Part shown: positions 8,312 to 17,138 of the stretch, one piece after another
Layout: each line of letters begins with the position of its first letter
How positions within the stretch are numbered: the first letter of the stretch is position 1
Assembly: GCA_963560245.1 (NCBI GenBank)
Contig: CAUWNS010000003.1
Location: 1-64,000 of the forward strand
Length of the DNA: 64,000 nucleotides
From: Pseudoruminococcus_B sp937901805
GTDB lineage: Bacteria > Bacillota > Clostridia > Oscillospirales > Ruminococcaceae
Direction: 5' to 3'
Translations under genes and position numbers: made by a program
The notes under the pieces: model-generated
Databases searched by the model: none
Seen by the model: the letters and a program-made list of their open reading frames with translations, nothing else
What the model was told of the DNA's origin: nothing

Positions 8312-9463
8312 ATGCGCGTAGTACATACTTCGGACTGGCATATCGGCAAGGTGCTCAACGACTATTCCCTGCTGGAAGATCAGGCCTGGATACTGGAGCA
8401 GCTCAAACAGTTCCTGAAAGAACAAAAAGCGGATGTTTTAATCATTGCCGGGGATTTATACGACCGCAAAGTCCCCCCGGCACAGGCAGTCGATCTGCTC
8501 GACAAAGCACTCAGCGGTATTATTCAGGAAACCGGGGTGAAAATCCTCGCGGTTGCAGGCAATCACGACAGCCCTCAGCGTCTGGCCTTTGCAAGCGGCC
8601 TTTACCGGCAGAGCGGGCTATACCTGTGTGCGAAATATTCCAGGGAAATTGAAACGATTACTCTGAACGACGAATATGGAGAAATCGTATTCCATCTGAT
8701 GCCCTATGCCGATCCTTCGCAGATCCGGGCGGATTTGGAAGACGATTCCCTGAAAGGCGCAAACGAAGCCGTTGGGCGGCTGCTTTCCCTCCATGAGCCA
8801 TCCATTGATACCGGCAAGCGCAATGTCCTGATTGCGCATGGTTTTTTTACCGACCTTTCCTCCGGCAGCAGTCTGGTTTTTGGAGAGGAAACCAATATTG
8901 GAGGGAGCGACGCGGTAGACATCGGCTGGCTTTCCTCCTATGATTACGTTGCGCTGGGACATATCCACACCCCGCAAAGAGTGATTTCCGAGAAAATCCG
9001 CTACAGCGGTTCCCTGCTTAAATATTCCATTGCAGAGGCAAACCGGACAAAATCCGTAACCGTAATTGACTTTCTGGACAAGGGAGAAGTATTTCTGGAA
9101 CAAAAAACCCTTCCTCCCCTGCGCGACCTGCGGATTCTCTCCGGGACACTGGAAGAGCTGACGGATTACAAAAAAGCCGGGAATACGGATGATTATGTAT
9201 TTGCACAGCTGGAAGACCGGGAATTGATCCCGGACGCCATGTACCGGCTCAAATCGGTCTACCCGAATGCGCTTGGTCTGCGTTTGAAACAGAAATATGA
9301 GATTACGGGGCCGCTGTATACCTCTCTTTCATTACAGCAGGGAAAAAGCCCGCTCCAATTATTTGAGGAATTTACATTCTATGTTTCGGGCAAGCGCATG
9401 GAAGAAGAAGATCACAGGCTATTACAGCAGGCCATCCAGGATGCGGAGGTGAAGGGTGAATGA
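8312..9463 (+). CDS. sbcD: SbcD, nuclease subunit of the SbcCD exonuclease
   Basis: SbcD is the Mn-dependent phosphoesterase of the SbcCD (Mre11-Rad50-like) complex, which opens DNA hairpins and processes blocked ends. The 383-residue protein shows the metal-binding motifs in order: SDWHIG (residues 8-13), GDLYDR, GNHDSPQR, AHGFF and GHIHTPQR. I chose ATG 8312, where SbcD homology starts (MRVVHTSDWH), with AAAGGACGG upstream. The frame is open far upstream but covers a terminator and the end of the previous gene. It overlaps sbcC by four bases, indicating translational coupling. Confidence 0.95.
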   Translation: MRVVHTSDWHIGKVLNDYSLLEDQAWILEQLKQFLKEQKADVLIIAGDLYDRKVPPAQAVDLLDKALSGIIQETGVKILAVAGNHDSPQRLAFASGLYRQSGLYLCAKYSREIETITLNDEYGEIVFHLMPYADPSQIRADLEDDSLKGANEAVGRLLSLHEPSIDTGKRNVLIAHGFFTDLSSGSSLVFGEETNIGGSDAVDIGWLSSYDYVALGHIHTPQRVISEKIRYSGSLLKYSIAEANRTKSVTVIDFLDKGEVFLEQKTLPPLRDLRILSGTLEELTDYKKAGNTDDYVFAQLEDRELIPDAMYRLKSVYPNALGLRLKQKYEITGPLYTSLSLQQGKSPLQLFEEFTFYVSGKRMEEEDHRLLQQAIQDAEVKGE

Positions 9464-12456
9464 AACCGCTCAAATTGATATTGGAGGCTTTTGGCCCCTA
9501 TGTTACAAAACAGGAAATTGACTTTACCCGGTTTGACGGGCAAAATCTCTTTGTCATCACCGGACCGACAGGAGCGGGGAAAACCACAATTTTTGACGCC
9601 ATTTCCTTCGCACTGTTCGGAGACTCCAGCGGAGACAGCCGGGAAAGCGAGAATTTCAAAAGCGACTATGCGCCTGACGATGCGGTAAGCCGGGTGGAAT
9701 TCGCTTTTTTCCTGAAAGGAAAAGAATACCGGATTATACGCTATCCTAAACAGACACGCCTGTCCAGCCGCGGCAACCTGCGGGTACTCAATTCTGACGC
9801 AGAACTCACCCTCCCGGATGGGAGTACAGTGACCGGTGTACGCAACGTCGATCCGCTGGTTGTCGAGCTGCTGGGTATCAGCAAGGATCGCTTCAAGCAG
9901 ATTGCCATGCTGCCTCAGGGTGAATATAAAAAGCTCCTGTACGCAGGAAGCAAAGAAAAACAGGAAATTTTCCGCAAGGTCTTTTCTACTCAGGATTATC
10001 AGCACATTACCGAAGCTCTTCAGCGGCAGGCTAAAAAGATGGAAGAGGAACTCTCCGAGCGGCAAAAAAGTATCCGGCTGCACCTGTCCATGTATCAGAG
10101 CAAGGATGCAGAGCTTTCCGCCCTGCTTCAGGCAGAACAGCTGGATCTGCCCCGCATCCTGGACGGGATGGAACAAGAGCATATCCGGCTGGAACAGCAA
10201 GCAAAAGAGATGGAAACCGATATCCAGGTATTGTCTTCAAAGCTCCAGGCACTGGGTCTGGCAGAAGCACAGCAGCTTAACGCCCGTTTTGATCTACTGG
10301 ATCAGCTCGTGCAACGGCACAAAATCCTATCAGAACAGCGCGGAGAGGCTGTGCGATGGGAGCGGATGCTTTCCTCTATCGCCAGAGCAAAAGAACTCTC
10401 CTATGCAAAAGTAGAACTGGTTGAACTGAAAAAGAGAATGGAATACGAACAAATACAGACAGAACAGGCCGAAGCTTCTCTGCAGCAGGCAGAAAAGGAG
10501 GCGAAAGCCGCCCTGAAACAGCAAGAGCAGCTTCCAGTCATACAAAAAATGCGGGAACAGACTGCTGCGCAGATTGCCGCCCTGGAACAGGAACGTACAA
10601 CCGTTTTCCTGTTGGAAAAAGCACACAATGATCTGCTTTCCATGCGTACAGCAGAGGGAAAGCTGCAAAAGCGGGAGGAAATTTTCTCTCTTCTTCTCCA
10701 GCGGAGGGAGCTGCTACAGACGCTGGACTCCCTAAATTTGCAGGGACAGCTGTCCAAGCAGCTGGCAGCGGAAGCAGAGGCTTTTTGGAAAGCATCCGAA
10801 GCATATACCCTGGCACAACAGAATTACGACACCGTGTATACGGCGTTTTTGCAGGGACAGGCGGGGCTGCTCGCCGCATCGTTAAAAACGGGAGTCCCCT
10901 GCCCAGTCTGCGGGAGCATCCACCACCCTTCCCCCGCCATATCCAAACAGGAAATCCCCAGCGAACAGCATTTAGAACAGTGTAAACAGGCGTTTGACAA
11001 GACCACACAAACCCTGCGGGAGATTGACACCCGTGCCAGAGTCCTTCTGGAAAAACTAAATGCTGCCTGGACCAATCAGGAAGAACCGGTTGGGATAGAG
11101 CCGGGGAGACTGTACCAATCCCAAACCCGGCTTCATCAGCTTATCCGCACCTTTGATACGCAGGCAAAACAGCTTCTGCAACAGCTGGAAGAGCTGAAAA
11201 AAGAGCTGCTGCAATATCCGGGTATTACTCAATCGCTGTTAGAGGATCCAAAATACCGGGAAGAGGAATTCCTAAACCGGTCAAGGGAAAAAAATGCGCA
11301 GGGTTTGACGGATCAATCCTCGAAAATACGGGGACTGGAAGAACGGATTTCCGTACTCAAGGCAAACCTCAGCAGCGGAGCCTCCACTGCATCCGAATTG
11401 GAAGAAAAACTGAAGCTGGCACGGGATCGTGCGTGGTCTCTGCAAAAGCAGGCGGATGAAGTCAGCAGCCGTTATCAGCGGGGACAGGAATCACTGGTAC
11501 GCGCACAGGAATCCCTGCGCAGCTATCGGGAACGCTGGAATACCGACCAGGCATTATGTACAAAAAAGCAGCGGGAATTTACCTTACTCATCGAAAAGCA
11601 AGGGTTTGCTGATGCTTCCGATTTTGAAAAAACTCTCTCCTTCATTACAGAAGAAGACGAATTCCGGGAAAAACTTACCGAATATGTCAGAGAAACCGCT
11701 GAATGCGAAAGTCAGAAAACACTGCTGGAAACAGAACTCAGCGGAAAAGAGAGACAGAATCTCGAAAAAATGAAAGAACAGGAAAAGCTTTTGAATGAGC
11801 AGCAAAAACAATGCAGCGGGGAGTTATCTGCATTACAAGCACTGCTTTTTTCCAACCTAGAACATAGTCGTCAGGTAAAAGCGCTCTACCAATCAGTGAA
11901 AGACCAGGAAGACGAATATGCCAGACTTGTCCGCCTGGCCAGGCTCGCCAGCGGAAACAATGAGGCTAAAGTGGATTTTGAACGCTATGTGCTCGCCGCT
12001 TACTTTGATGATATCATCGAGGCTTCCAACCAGCGGCTTTCCAAAATGACCGGATACCGCTATCTGCTCCGGCGAAAACTGGAACGCGGAAAATACGCCA
12101 AGGCCAGCGGTTTGGATTTCGAGGTTATTGACAGCTGGAACGGCAAGGCAAGGGATATCACCACATTGTCCGGCGGAGAAGGCTTCCAAGCCTCCCTGGC
12201 GCTGGCGCTTGGCGTTGCGGATGTGATGCAGATGGTTTCCGGAGGAATTGAAATGAACACCATGTTTATCGACGAAGGATTCGGCACACTGGATCCACAG
12301 GCTCTGGATGAGGCAATCCGCACTCTGACTGAACTGACCAGTGAAAACCGTCTGATTGGGATTATTTCCCACGTTTCCGATCTCAAAGAGCGCATTCCCG
12401 CCCATATAGAAGTCTTCCCTTCCCGAAATGGGAGCAGCATCCATGTGGTTGTATGA
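9460..12456 (+). CDS. sbcC: SbcC, Rad50-like ATPase subunit of SbcCD
   Basis: This 998-residue SMC-like ATPase drives the SbcD nuclease. Walker A (GPTGAGKTT) is near residue 35. Two long coiled-coil arms rich in Gln, Glu and Leu fill about 180-830. They meet at a zinc hook CPVC near residue 480, through which dimers link. The C-terminal head has the signature LSGGEGFQAS and Walker B MFIDEGFGTLD. The start overlaps the sbcD stop (ATGA). Length and domain order are those expected for the family. Confidence 0.96.
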   Translation: MKPLKLILEAFGPYVTKQEIDFTRFDGQNLFVITGPTGAGKTTIFDAISFALFGDSSGDSRESENFKSDYAPDDAVSRVEFAFFLKGKEYRIIRYPKQTRLSSRGNLRVLNSDAELTLPDGSTVTGVRNVDPLVVELLGISKDRFKQIAMLPQGEYKKLLYAGSKEKQEIFRKVFSTQDYQHITEALQRQAKKMEEELSERQKSIRLHLSMYQSKDAELSALLQAEQLDLPRILDGMEQEHIRLEQQAKEMETDIQVLSSKLQALGLAEAQQLNARFDLLDQLVQRHKILSEQRGEAVRWERMLSSIARAKELSYAKVELVELKKRMEYEQIQTEQAEASLQQAEKEAKAALKQQEQLPVIQKMREQTAAQIAALEQERTTVFLLEKAHNDLLSMRTAEGKLQKREEIFSLLLQRRELLQTLDSLNLQGQLSKQLAAEAEAFWKASEAYTLAQQNYDTVYTAFLQGQAGLLAASLKTGVPCPVCGSIHHPSPAISKQEIPSEQHLEQCKQAFDKTTQTLREIDTRARVLLEKLNAAWTNQEEPVGIEPGRLYQSQTRLHQLIRTFDTQAKQLLQQLEELKKELLQYPGITQSLLEDPKYREEEFLNRSREKNAQGLTDQSSKIRGLEERISVLKANLSSGASTASELEEKLKLARDRAWSLQKQADEVSSRYQRGQESLVRAQESLRSYRERWNTDQALCTKKQREFTLLIEKQGFADASDFEKTLSFITEEDEFREKLTEYVRETAECESQKTLLETELSGKERQNLEKMKEQEKLLNEQQKQCSGELSALQALLFSNLEHSRQVKALYQSVKDQEDEYARLVRLARLASGNNEAKVDFERYVLAAYFDDIIEASNQRLSKMTGYRYLLRRKLERGKYAKASGLDFEVIDSWNGKARDITTLSGGEGFQASLALALGVADVMQMVSGGIEMNTMFIDEGFGTLDPQALDEAIRTLTELTSENRLIGIISHVSDLKERIPAHIEVFPSRNGSSIHVVV

Positions 12457-12518
12457 TTTTGCCTAAAATGTGGAAAAGTCTTTGGCGCAGTTTGAATGAA
12501 TTTTTTTGAAATTTTACG

Positions 12519-12547
12519 TTGACAGATATCTATTCAGGTGCTATAAT
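12519..12547 (+). promoter_or_regulatory. Consensus promoter of the tRNA-Leu pair
   Basis: Perfect TTGACA (12519-12524), 17 bases, perfect TATAAT (12542-12547), 55 bases before the first tRNA. Confidence 0.92.
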
Positions 12548-12602
12548 AGCATACGTTACAGCAAATCGGATAGAAATTCGACAAACTGTTACAAAACGGA
12601 AT

Positions 12603-12686
12603 GCGGCAGTGCTGGAATTGGCAGACAGGCACGTTTGAGGGGCGTGTGTCCTTGACGTACGGGTTCAAGTCCCGTTTGCCGCACCA
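12603..12686 (+). tRNA. tRNA-Leu (anticodon GAG)
   Basis: A class II tRNA with a long variable arm. The acceptor GCGGCAG pairs with TTGCCGC (one G-U pair), the anticodon loop is TTGAGGG (GAG, reading CUC), the T arm has GTTCAAGTC, and CCA is encoded at 12684-12686. Confidence 0.93.
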
Positions 12687-12689
12687 CAT

Positions 12690-12776
12690 GCGGGTATGGC
12701 GGAATTGGCAGACGCGTTAGATTCAGGTTCTAATGGTCGCAAGGCTGTGCAGGTTCAAGTCCTGTTACCCGCACCA
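12690..12776 (+). tRNA. tRNA-Leu (anticodon CAG)
   Basis: A class II tRNA three bases after the first and co-transcribed. Acceptor GCGGGTA/TACCCGC, anticodon stem TTAGA/TCTAA with loop TTCAGGT (CAG, reading CUG), long variable arm, encoded CCA at 12774-12776. Its last 31 bases recur, diverged, at 13621-13651. Confidence 0.94.
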
Positions 12777-12777
12777 G

Positions 12778-12822
12778 AAAAGACATCAACTCAGTGTTAA
12801 TATCACGGTTGGTGTCTTTTTT
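12778..12822 (+). terminator. Terminator of the tRNA-Leu pair
   Basis: AAAAGACATCAAC and GTTGGTGTCTTTT form a 13-pair stem (one wobble pair) followed by more T residues, directly after the tRNA. Confidence 0.85.
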
Positions 12823-12852
12823 ATTTTTATGATTTATGAGAGGAGAGAAAAT

Positions 12853-13611
12853 ATGGAATTCAGGAAGATATTTGACACCATACCGGAACAGTTTGATAAA
12901 TATAGGCCTCGTTACTGTACGGAACTCTTTTCCGATCTCATTGCCTATGCTGGAATCGGTCCTGGCAAGGCGGTGCTTGAATTAGGCCCGGGAACAGGTC
13001 AGGCAACCGACCCTGTACTGGATACTGGTTGCGACTACAATGCGATTGAACTCGGTGAACACTTATATGAGATGATGAAACGCAAATACGGAAATTACCC
13101 GAATTTTAACATTGTAAATGACGACTTTATGACATTCGATTTTGGTAATCAAAAATTTGATATGATTTACTCCGCTGCAACAATTCAGTGGATTCCGGAA
13201 GATATCGCCTTTTCAAAAACTTTTGATTTGCTGAAGCCAGGCGGAACGTTGGCAATGATGTTTACAAAAGAGGATTATAAAACACCTAATGAAGACTTAT
13301 ATAACAAAATCCAACGGGTGTATTCTGAATACTTTAGACCGGAAAAGGAATACAAGCAGGGTTCGTTTCAGTACATGAGCGCACCTCATTATGGATATAT
13401 CGACTTTCAAGAACACAAGTATAATGGAAAGCGAGAATTTACCGCAGACGAATATGTGGCATTTTGCGGCACGCATTGTACGCACATCACGATTCCGGAG
13501 CCTTACAGAAGTAGTTTTTTTGAAGGCATCAGGCAGGCAGTGGCGGAATCCGGGGATAAAATCTCAATTTATGATACCCATGTCCTGTTTACCGCTAAAA
13601 AACCGCTATAA
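12853..13611 (+). CDS. Class I SAM-dependent methyltransferase
   Basis: 252 residues from ATG 12853, behind AGGAGAG; the longer frame would run back through the tRNA and is rejected. The Rossmann-type SAM-binding motif I is VLELGPGTG (about residues 41-49). Later motifs include a DDF acidic strand and LLKPGGTLAMMF. The N-terminal IFDTIPEQFDKYRPRY segment is typical of ubiE/trans-aconitate-like small-molecule methyltransferases. Substrate unknown. The gene is AT-richer than its surroundings and lies exactly between a tRNA-Leu gene and a diverged copy of that tRNA's 3' end. This suggests it arrived by site-specific insertion. Confidence 0.88.
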   Translation: MEFRKIFDTIPEQFDKYRPRYCTELFSDLIAYAGIGPGKAVLELGPGTGQATDPVLDTGCDYNAIELGEHLYEMMKRKYGNYPNFNIVNDDFMTFDFGNQKFDMIYSAATIQWIPEDIAFSKTFDLLKPGGTLAMMFTKEDYKTPNEDLYNKIQRVYSEYFRPEKEYKQGSFQYMSAPHYGYIDFQEHKYNGKREFTADEYVAFCGTHCTHITIPEPYRSSFFEGIRQAVAESGDKISIYDTHVLFTAKKPL

Positions 13612-13620
13612 TACTATAAT

Positions 13621-13651
13621 TGTACAGATTCAAGCCCTGTTACCCGCGCTA
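13621..13651 (+). repeat. Diverged copy of the tRNA-Leu(CAG) 3' end
   Basis: These 31 bases match 12746-12776 (variable arm end, T arm, acceptor and CCA) at 26 of 31 positions. A weaker copy of the tRNA terminator hairpin (GATATCAC and GGTGACGTC) follows. The two copies bracket the methyltransferase gene like the two ends of an integrated element. Confidence 0.8.
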
Positions 13652-13785
13652 AAATGATATCACTTAATGGGTGACGTCCTTTGGGATTCAACAATACCCT
13701 TAAAGACGATACAGGGGATGGTTGTTATGAAAACACTGACAGCTATGAGATAAAATACAAAAACAAGCCTATATTCCTGTCTTTC

Positions 13786-13815
13786 ATCCGAAGCCCATTG
13801 GGCTTCGGATTTTTT
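13786..13815 (+). terminator. Intrinsic terminator
   Basis: ATCCGAAGCCC and GGGCTTCGGAT form an 11-pair stem with a three-base loop, followed by TTTTTT. It ends transcripts coming from the methyltransferase. The ~170 bases between 13612 and it hold no gene. Confidence 0.9.
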
Positions 13816-13923
13816 CTTTTCCCTCTTTATTGGATTTTGAGAAGGCAAGAGGACGCCCGCCTTTCTGATTCATTCCAATGCAGATAGAATATACCGAAAT
13901 AATACCTATCCAAATGTATTTTA

Positions 13924-13932
13924 TGTTATAAT
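13924..13932 (+). promoter_or_regulatory. Extended -10 promoter of the AIM24 gene
   Basis: TG, one base, TATAAT (13927-13932) gives an extended -10 element. No good -35 is seen 17 bases upstream. Confidence 0.5.
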
Positions 13933-13988
13933 GTTTTCAGTCCCATCGGTTTTACAAAATCCGCTCATACAAAAAGGAGGTTTCTAAA

Positions 13989-14762
13989 ATGTTCCAGATT
14001 TCCAATTTTACGGACAACAACGATGTCAAGATCCTTTCCCAATTGGGAGCTTTTCAGGTCATTGAATACCAGCGGGATTTGAGCGTATTCCCAGAATCCG
14101 CAATGATTGCCTATTACAGTGCCCAGATGAATGTAAAAAAGCGCCAGTTAATCTGCGATTTGAGCAAATCCCCCGTCACGATCCAATCCGGCGCTATGCA
14201 GTGGATGCTCGGCAATGTCCATGCGACGACCGGCATTAAAGGAGTTGGGGATTTATTGGGAAAAGCAATACGCGGGAAAGCCAGCGGAGAATCCGCCATT
14301 AAGCCGGAATATACAGGCGATGGCATTCTGGTTTTGGAGCCTACCTATAAACACTTAATCCTCATGGATACCGCTGATTGGGGCGGTTCCGTAGTGCTGG
14401 ACGACGGGCTTTTTCTGGCCTGCGATTCCAGCTTGAAGCACAAAGCCGTCATGCGCTCCAATCTGTCTTCGGCAGTAGCAGGCGGAGAAGGACTGTTCAA
14501 TCTCAGCCTGAATGGAAACGGTGCTTTTTGTATCGAGGCGGACTGTCCAAAAGAGGAATTGATTGAAATTACCCTGCAAAACGACGTTTTAAAGATTGAC
14601 GGCAACTATGCCATTGCATGGAGCGCCAGCCTTGACTTTACTGTGGAACGCTCCGGGAAAAGCCTGATCGGTTCTGCGGCCTCCGGAGAAGGACTGGTCA
14701 ATGTCTATCGGGGAAACGGAAAAATTCTGATGATGCCCACTGCAAACATGCCGAATATCTGA
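13989..14762 (+). CDS. AIM24 family protein
   Basis: 257 residues behind a strong AAGGAGG site. The sequence is a beta-rich, Gly-rich fold typical of the AIM24 (DUF124) family, with repeated patterns such as GDGILVLEP, DDGLFLACDSSLKHKAVMR and GGEGLFNLSLNGNG. Bacterial members are widespread; their role is not settled, and the yeast namesake is a mitochondrial inner-membrane organisation factor. There are no membrane helices or signal peptide, so it should be cytoplasmic. Monocistronic, with its own promoter and terminator. Confidence 0.85.
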   Translation: MFQISNFTDNNDVKILSQLGAFQVIEYQRDLSVFPESAMIAYYSAQMNVKKRQLICDLSKSPVTIQSGAMQWMLGNVHATTGIKGVGDLLGKAIRGKASGESAIKPEYTGDGILVLEPTYKHLILMDTADWGGSVVLDDGLFLACDSSLKHKAVMRSNLSSAVAGGEGLFNLSLNGNGAFCIEADCPKEELIEITLQNDVLKIDGNYAIAWSASLDFTVERSGKSLIGSAASGEGLVNVYRGNGKILMMPTANMPNI

Positions 14763-14776
14763 TACAGCTTTCCATC

Positions 14777-14822
14777 ATAATCCCTCTCGCCAAAAAATTT
14801 GAGGACAGAGGGATTATTTTTT
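14777..14822 (+). terminator. Terminator of the AIM24 gene
   Basis: ATAATCCCTCT and AGAGGGATTAT pair exactly around a 19-base loop, followed by a run of T residues. Confidence 0.88.
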
Positions 14823-14911
14823 GTTTTTCCCTCTCCCTACTTAAAAACAGAAGCGCTTTGCCTCTTATGAGCATAGAATAGTAGTACTTCATGTTTCAGG
14901 AGGTGCACTCC

Positions 14912-15133
14912 ATGCTTATGATTGCAACCGTTCAGGAGGTCCGGCAAAGAAACCTGCTGGTCCGTGACCGTACTGCCGGACAGGAAGTCATCGTCAATAC
15001 AAATTATGCCAGGTGTTTTTCTGTCGGTGATAGGATCAGCATTTTTTACAACGGAGCAATGACCGCAAGTATTCCCCCGCAGATTTCTGCAATCCGTATC
15101 CGCAGGATTATCCCCGGATGCAGCTGTCGATAG
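14912..15133 (+). CDS. Small hypothetical beta-rich protein
   Basis: 73 residues from ATG 14912, placed six bases after CAGGAGGTG. An upstream ATG at 14891 would put the ribosome binding site inside the gene. The sequence alternates hydrophobic and polar residues (MIATVQEVRQRNLLVRD, then NTNYARCFSVGDRISIFYNG), suggesting a small beta barrel of OB-fold type, as in DUF3221-like proteins. The C-terminus is basic and ends in CSCR. No specific function can be assigned. Confidence 0.6.
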   Translation: MLMIATVQEVRQRNLLVRDRTAGQEVIVNTNYARCFSVGDRISIFYNGAMTASIPPQISAIRIRRIIPGCSCR

Positions 15134-15217
15134 AATAACCTGTCAAACCGCATGTTCCCATGAGAAAATATCCCTTCTGCATGTACAAAATCCGAGAAGC
15201 TGACTGACCGAAATCGT

Positions 15218-15259
15218 GAAGCCGCCCTGGATTGTAAAAATACAATCCAGGGCGGCTTC
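15218..15259. terminator. Long convergent-gene hairpin
   Basis: A perfect 19-base inverted repeat (arms 15218-15236 and 15241-15259, four-base loop) lies between convergent genes. Neither side carries a strong T tract, so it may be a hairpin that blocks or protects transcript ends rather than a classic terminator. Confidence 0.7.
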
Positions 15260-15275
15260 CTGTTTCCAGAAAAAA

Positions 15276-16964
15276 CTATCTATTCGGCAATTTTAAAATC
15301 TGTCCGGGATGAATCAAATCGCTTTTCAACCCGTTTATCCGTATGATTTCCTGATACCGGCTGCCAGAACCAAGACGCGACTGGGCAATTTTCCATAGGG
15401 TATCTCCCCGTTTTACCGTATAATTGGAGTAGGATAGTTCCGGTTTTTCTTGGCTGCTGCCTGAACCCTGCGTTCCTGGAATCTTTAATTCCATCCCCGT
15501 GTATATCCGATCATTGGCCAGCCCGTTGAGCTGCATAATCTCACGATACCGATTCCCCTGTCCCAAGTAACGCTGAGACAGCTTCCAAAGGGTATCTCCC
15601 AACTGGACGCGGTGCACCAGATACTCCTGGGCTGGCGGCTGAGTGTCCGGATCCCATTCCGGCTTTTCAGGCAAAACCGGCTGCGGCGGCTTAGGAACAA
15701 CCACATCCTGCTCCAAGCCGGCGTCTCCATTTACCCAGTTCTCATAATGTTTCCAAATAGACACATCCTCCTGCCCCAAGGACCAGGCTCCAGCGCCTTT
15801 CAGGTTATATTTCTCCACCAAGCCCAATTTTTTCTGGTAGGATCGATCGTTTTCACACCAAACTATATATTTTCCGGGTTTTAAGATAAAATCTCCGCCG
15901 ACCGTATAATCCTTGTCAGGGGCAGTTATCATAAATTCCGCCCATACGGACTGAGAAGTCTCATCATATCGGACAGTGGACTCACAGTCTTCCAAAATTT
16001 TCTGTATCGTCTTTGTGCTGGCCCCTTTCCCTACGATCCGGTTATCATCTAGACTCCAAACACGTCCATAAAAGGGAATCCCAACGACAATCTTATCCGG
16101 ACTGGTTTGACGCAGTGCATATTGAATGGACTTTTCCACAAAATCAATACTGGCTACCGGCCCCGCTTCCCCTCCCTCAAAATGTTCATCATATGCCATA
16201 ACCACTAAATGATCTGCATACTGTGCAAGCGCCGCATAGTCATAGGAACCATGCCATCCTGTCTGCCAGTTGTTTGGGTTGGCCGCAACTGCAACAGAGA
16301 CTTCCTTTTCATCAGGAATTTTTTCCCGGAGAAGCCGGACAAGCTGCGTGTACTGCTCCCGCTGCAGATGGGTCACATTTTCAATATCCACATGGATCCC
16401 ATCGAGATCATATTCTTCAATGTAATCCGCCAATTGGGTAGAAAGCGATTCCGCATTTTCAAGAGCGCGGATTCCTGCTGTGCGGTTCCAGTGATTGCTT
16501 AAAAATGGGACCACCTTCATTCCGCGGTCATGCATGCTTTTGATAAAATAGGGGCTGAGATAATTGAGCTTCAGGCTTCCATCTTCCCGGATATCAAAAT
16601 AACTCGGCGATACTGTGTCCAGTGCATCCCCCGCCTGATTGACATATTCCACCTGCTGGATATCCGTCCCGCCATAGAGGTAACCCATCGTATACCGATC
16701 TGTTCGAGCAAACGCTGTGAGCAAGGAAGAAAATGCAATGGTTGCCACTAATGCGCCGGATACTAAAATCTTTACGCTTTTAATTTTGGCCTTTTTTGCC
16801 TGTTCCAGGATTTTTCTTTTAAGTTCTCCGGAACTTGATTTTCGCTTTCCTCCCCGGAAAAAGTCCTCCGCAAATTCTGCTTGTGCCCGCGGAAAATCCA
16901 AAACCAGATTATATGTCCCATCCCCGTTGGGGAGAAGCCGCATATCAGGTACCAATTTTTCCAC
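15276..16964 (-). CDS. Membrane-anchored GH18 hydrolase with two LysM domains (YaaH/SleL-like)
   Basis: 562 residues starting at GTG 16964 behind GGGAAAGG. A cytoplasmic N-terminus of ~62 residues is followed by one helix (about 65-86), giving a type II membrane topology. The GH18 barrel runs about 90-430, with the DxxDxDxE signature as D188-G-I-H-V-D193-I-E195; E195 is the expected proton donor. Two LysM peptidoglycan-binding repeats follow (about 462-510 and 515-560, each with GDTLWKL/IAQ). This composition matches the spore cortex hydrolase family YaaH/YdhD/SleL, whose LysM domains are usually N-terminal. A role in spore or wall muramic-lactam/glucosamine cleavage is likely but inferred. 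Confidence 0.9.
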   Translation of the reverse strand: MEKLVPDMRLLPNGDGTYNLVLDFPRAQAEFAEDFFRGGKRKSSSGELKRKILEQAKKAKIKSVKILVSGALVATIAFSSLLTAFARTDRYTMGYLYGGTDIQQVEYVNQAGDALDTVSPSYFDIREDGSLKLNYLSPYFIKSMHDRGMKVVPFLSNHWNRTAGIRALENAESLSTQLADYIEEYDLDGIHVDIENVTHLQREQYTQLVRLLREKIPDEKEVSVAVAANPNNWQTGWHGSYDYAALAQYADHLVVMAYDEHFEGGEAGPVASIDFVEKSIQYALRQTSPDKIVVGIPFYGRVWSLDDNRIVGKGASTKTIQKILEDCESTVRYDETSQSVWAEFMITAPDKDYTVGGDFILKPGKYIVWCENDRSYQKKLGLVEKYNLKGAGAWSLGQEDVSIWKHYENWVNGDAGLEQDVVVPKPPQPVLPEKPEWDPDTQPPAQEYLVHRVQLGDTLWKLSQRYLGQGNRYREIMQLNGLANDRIYTGMELKIPGTQGSGSSQEKPELSYSNYTVKRGDTLWKIAQSRLGSGSRYQEIIRINGLKSDLIHPGQILKLPNR

Positions 16965-17095
16965 CTTGCCTTTCCCTTAATTTCAGAACTATTTTTAATT
17001 TATTATAGTATATACCGGGTTTCAGAAATTATCCTGCCAAAGCATGGAGAATATATGGAAAAACTGTAGCAGACTTTAAATTTTGTAAACAAAAC

Positions 17096-17119
17096 CCGGG
17101 CAGCAGTTTGCTGCCCGGA
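17096..17119 (-). terminator. Terminator of the SDR gene
   Basis: On the minus strand CCGGGCAGCA and its complement flank a short loop and are followed by GTTTTG. The hairpin lies 20 bases after the SDR stop. Confidence 0.8.
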
Positions 17120-17138
17120 TTTTCTGTTTTCCAACTTA

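Noticed and set aside
13681..13887. 68-codon frame after the methyltransferase
   Set aside because: It runs straight through a strong terminator and has no ribosome binding site.
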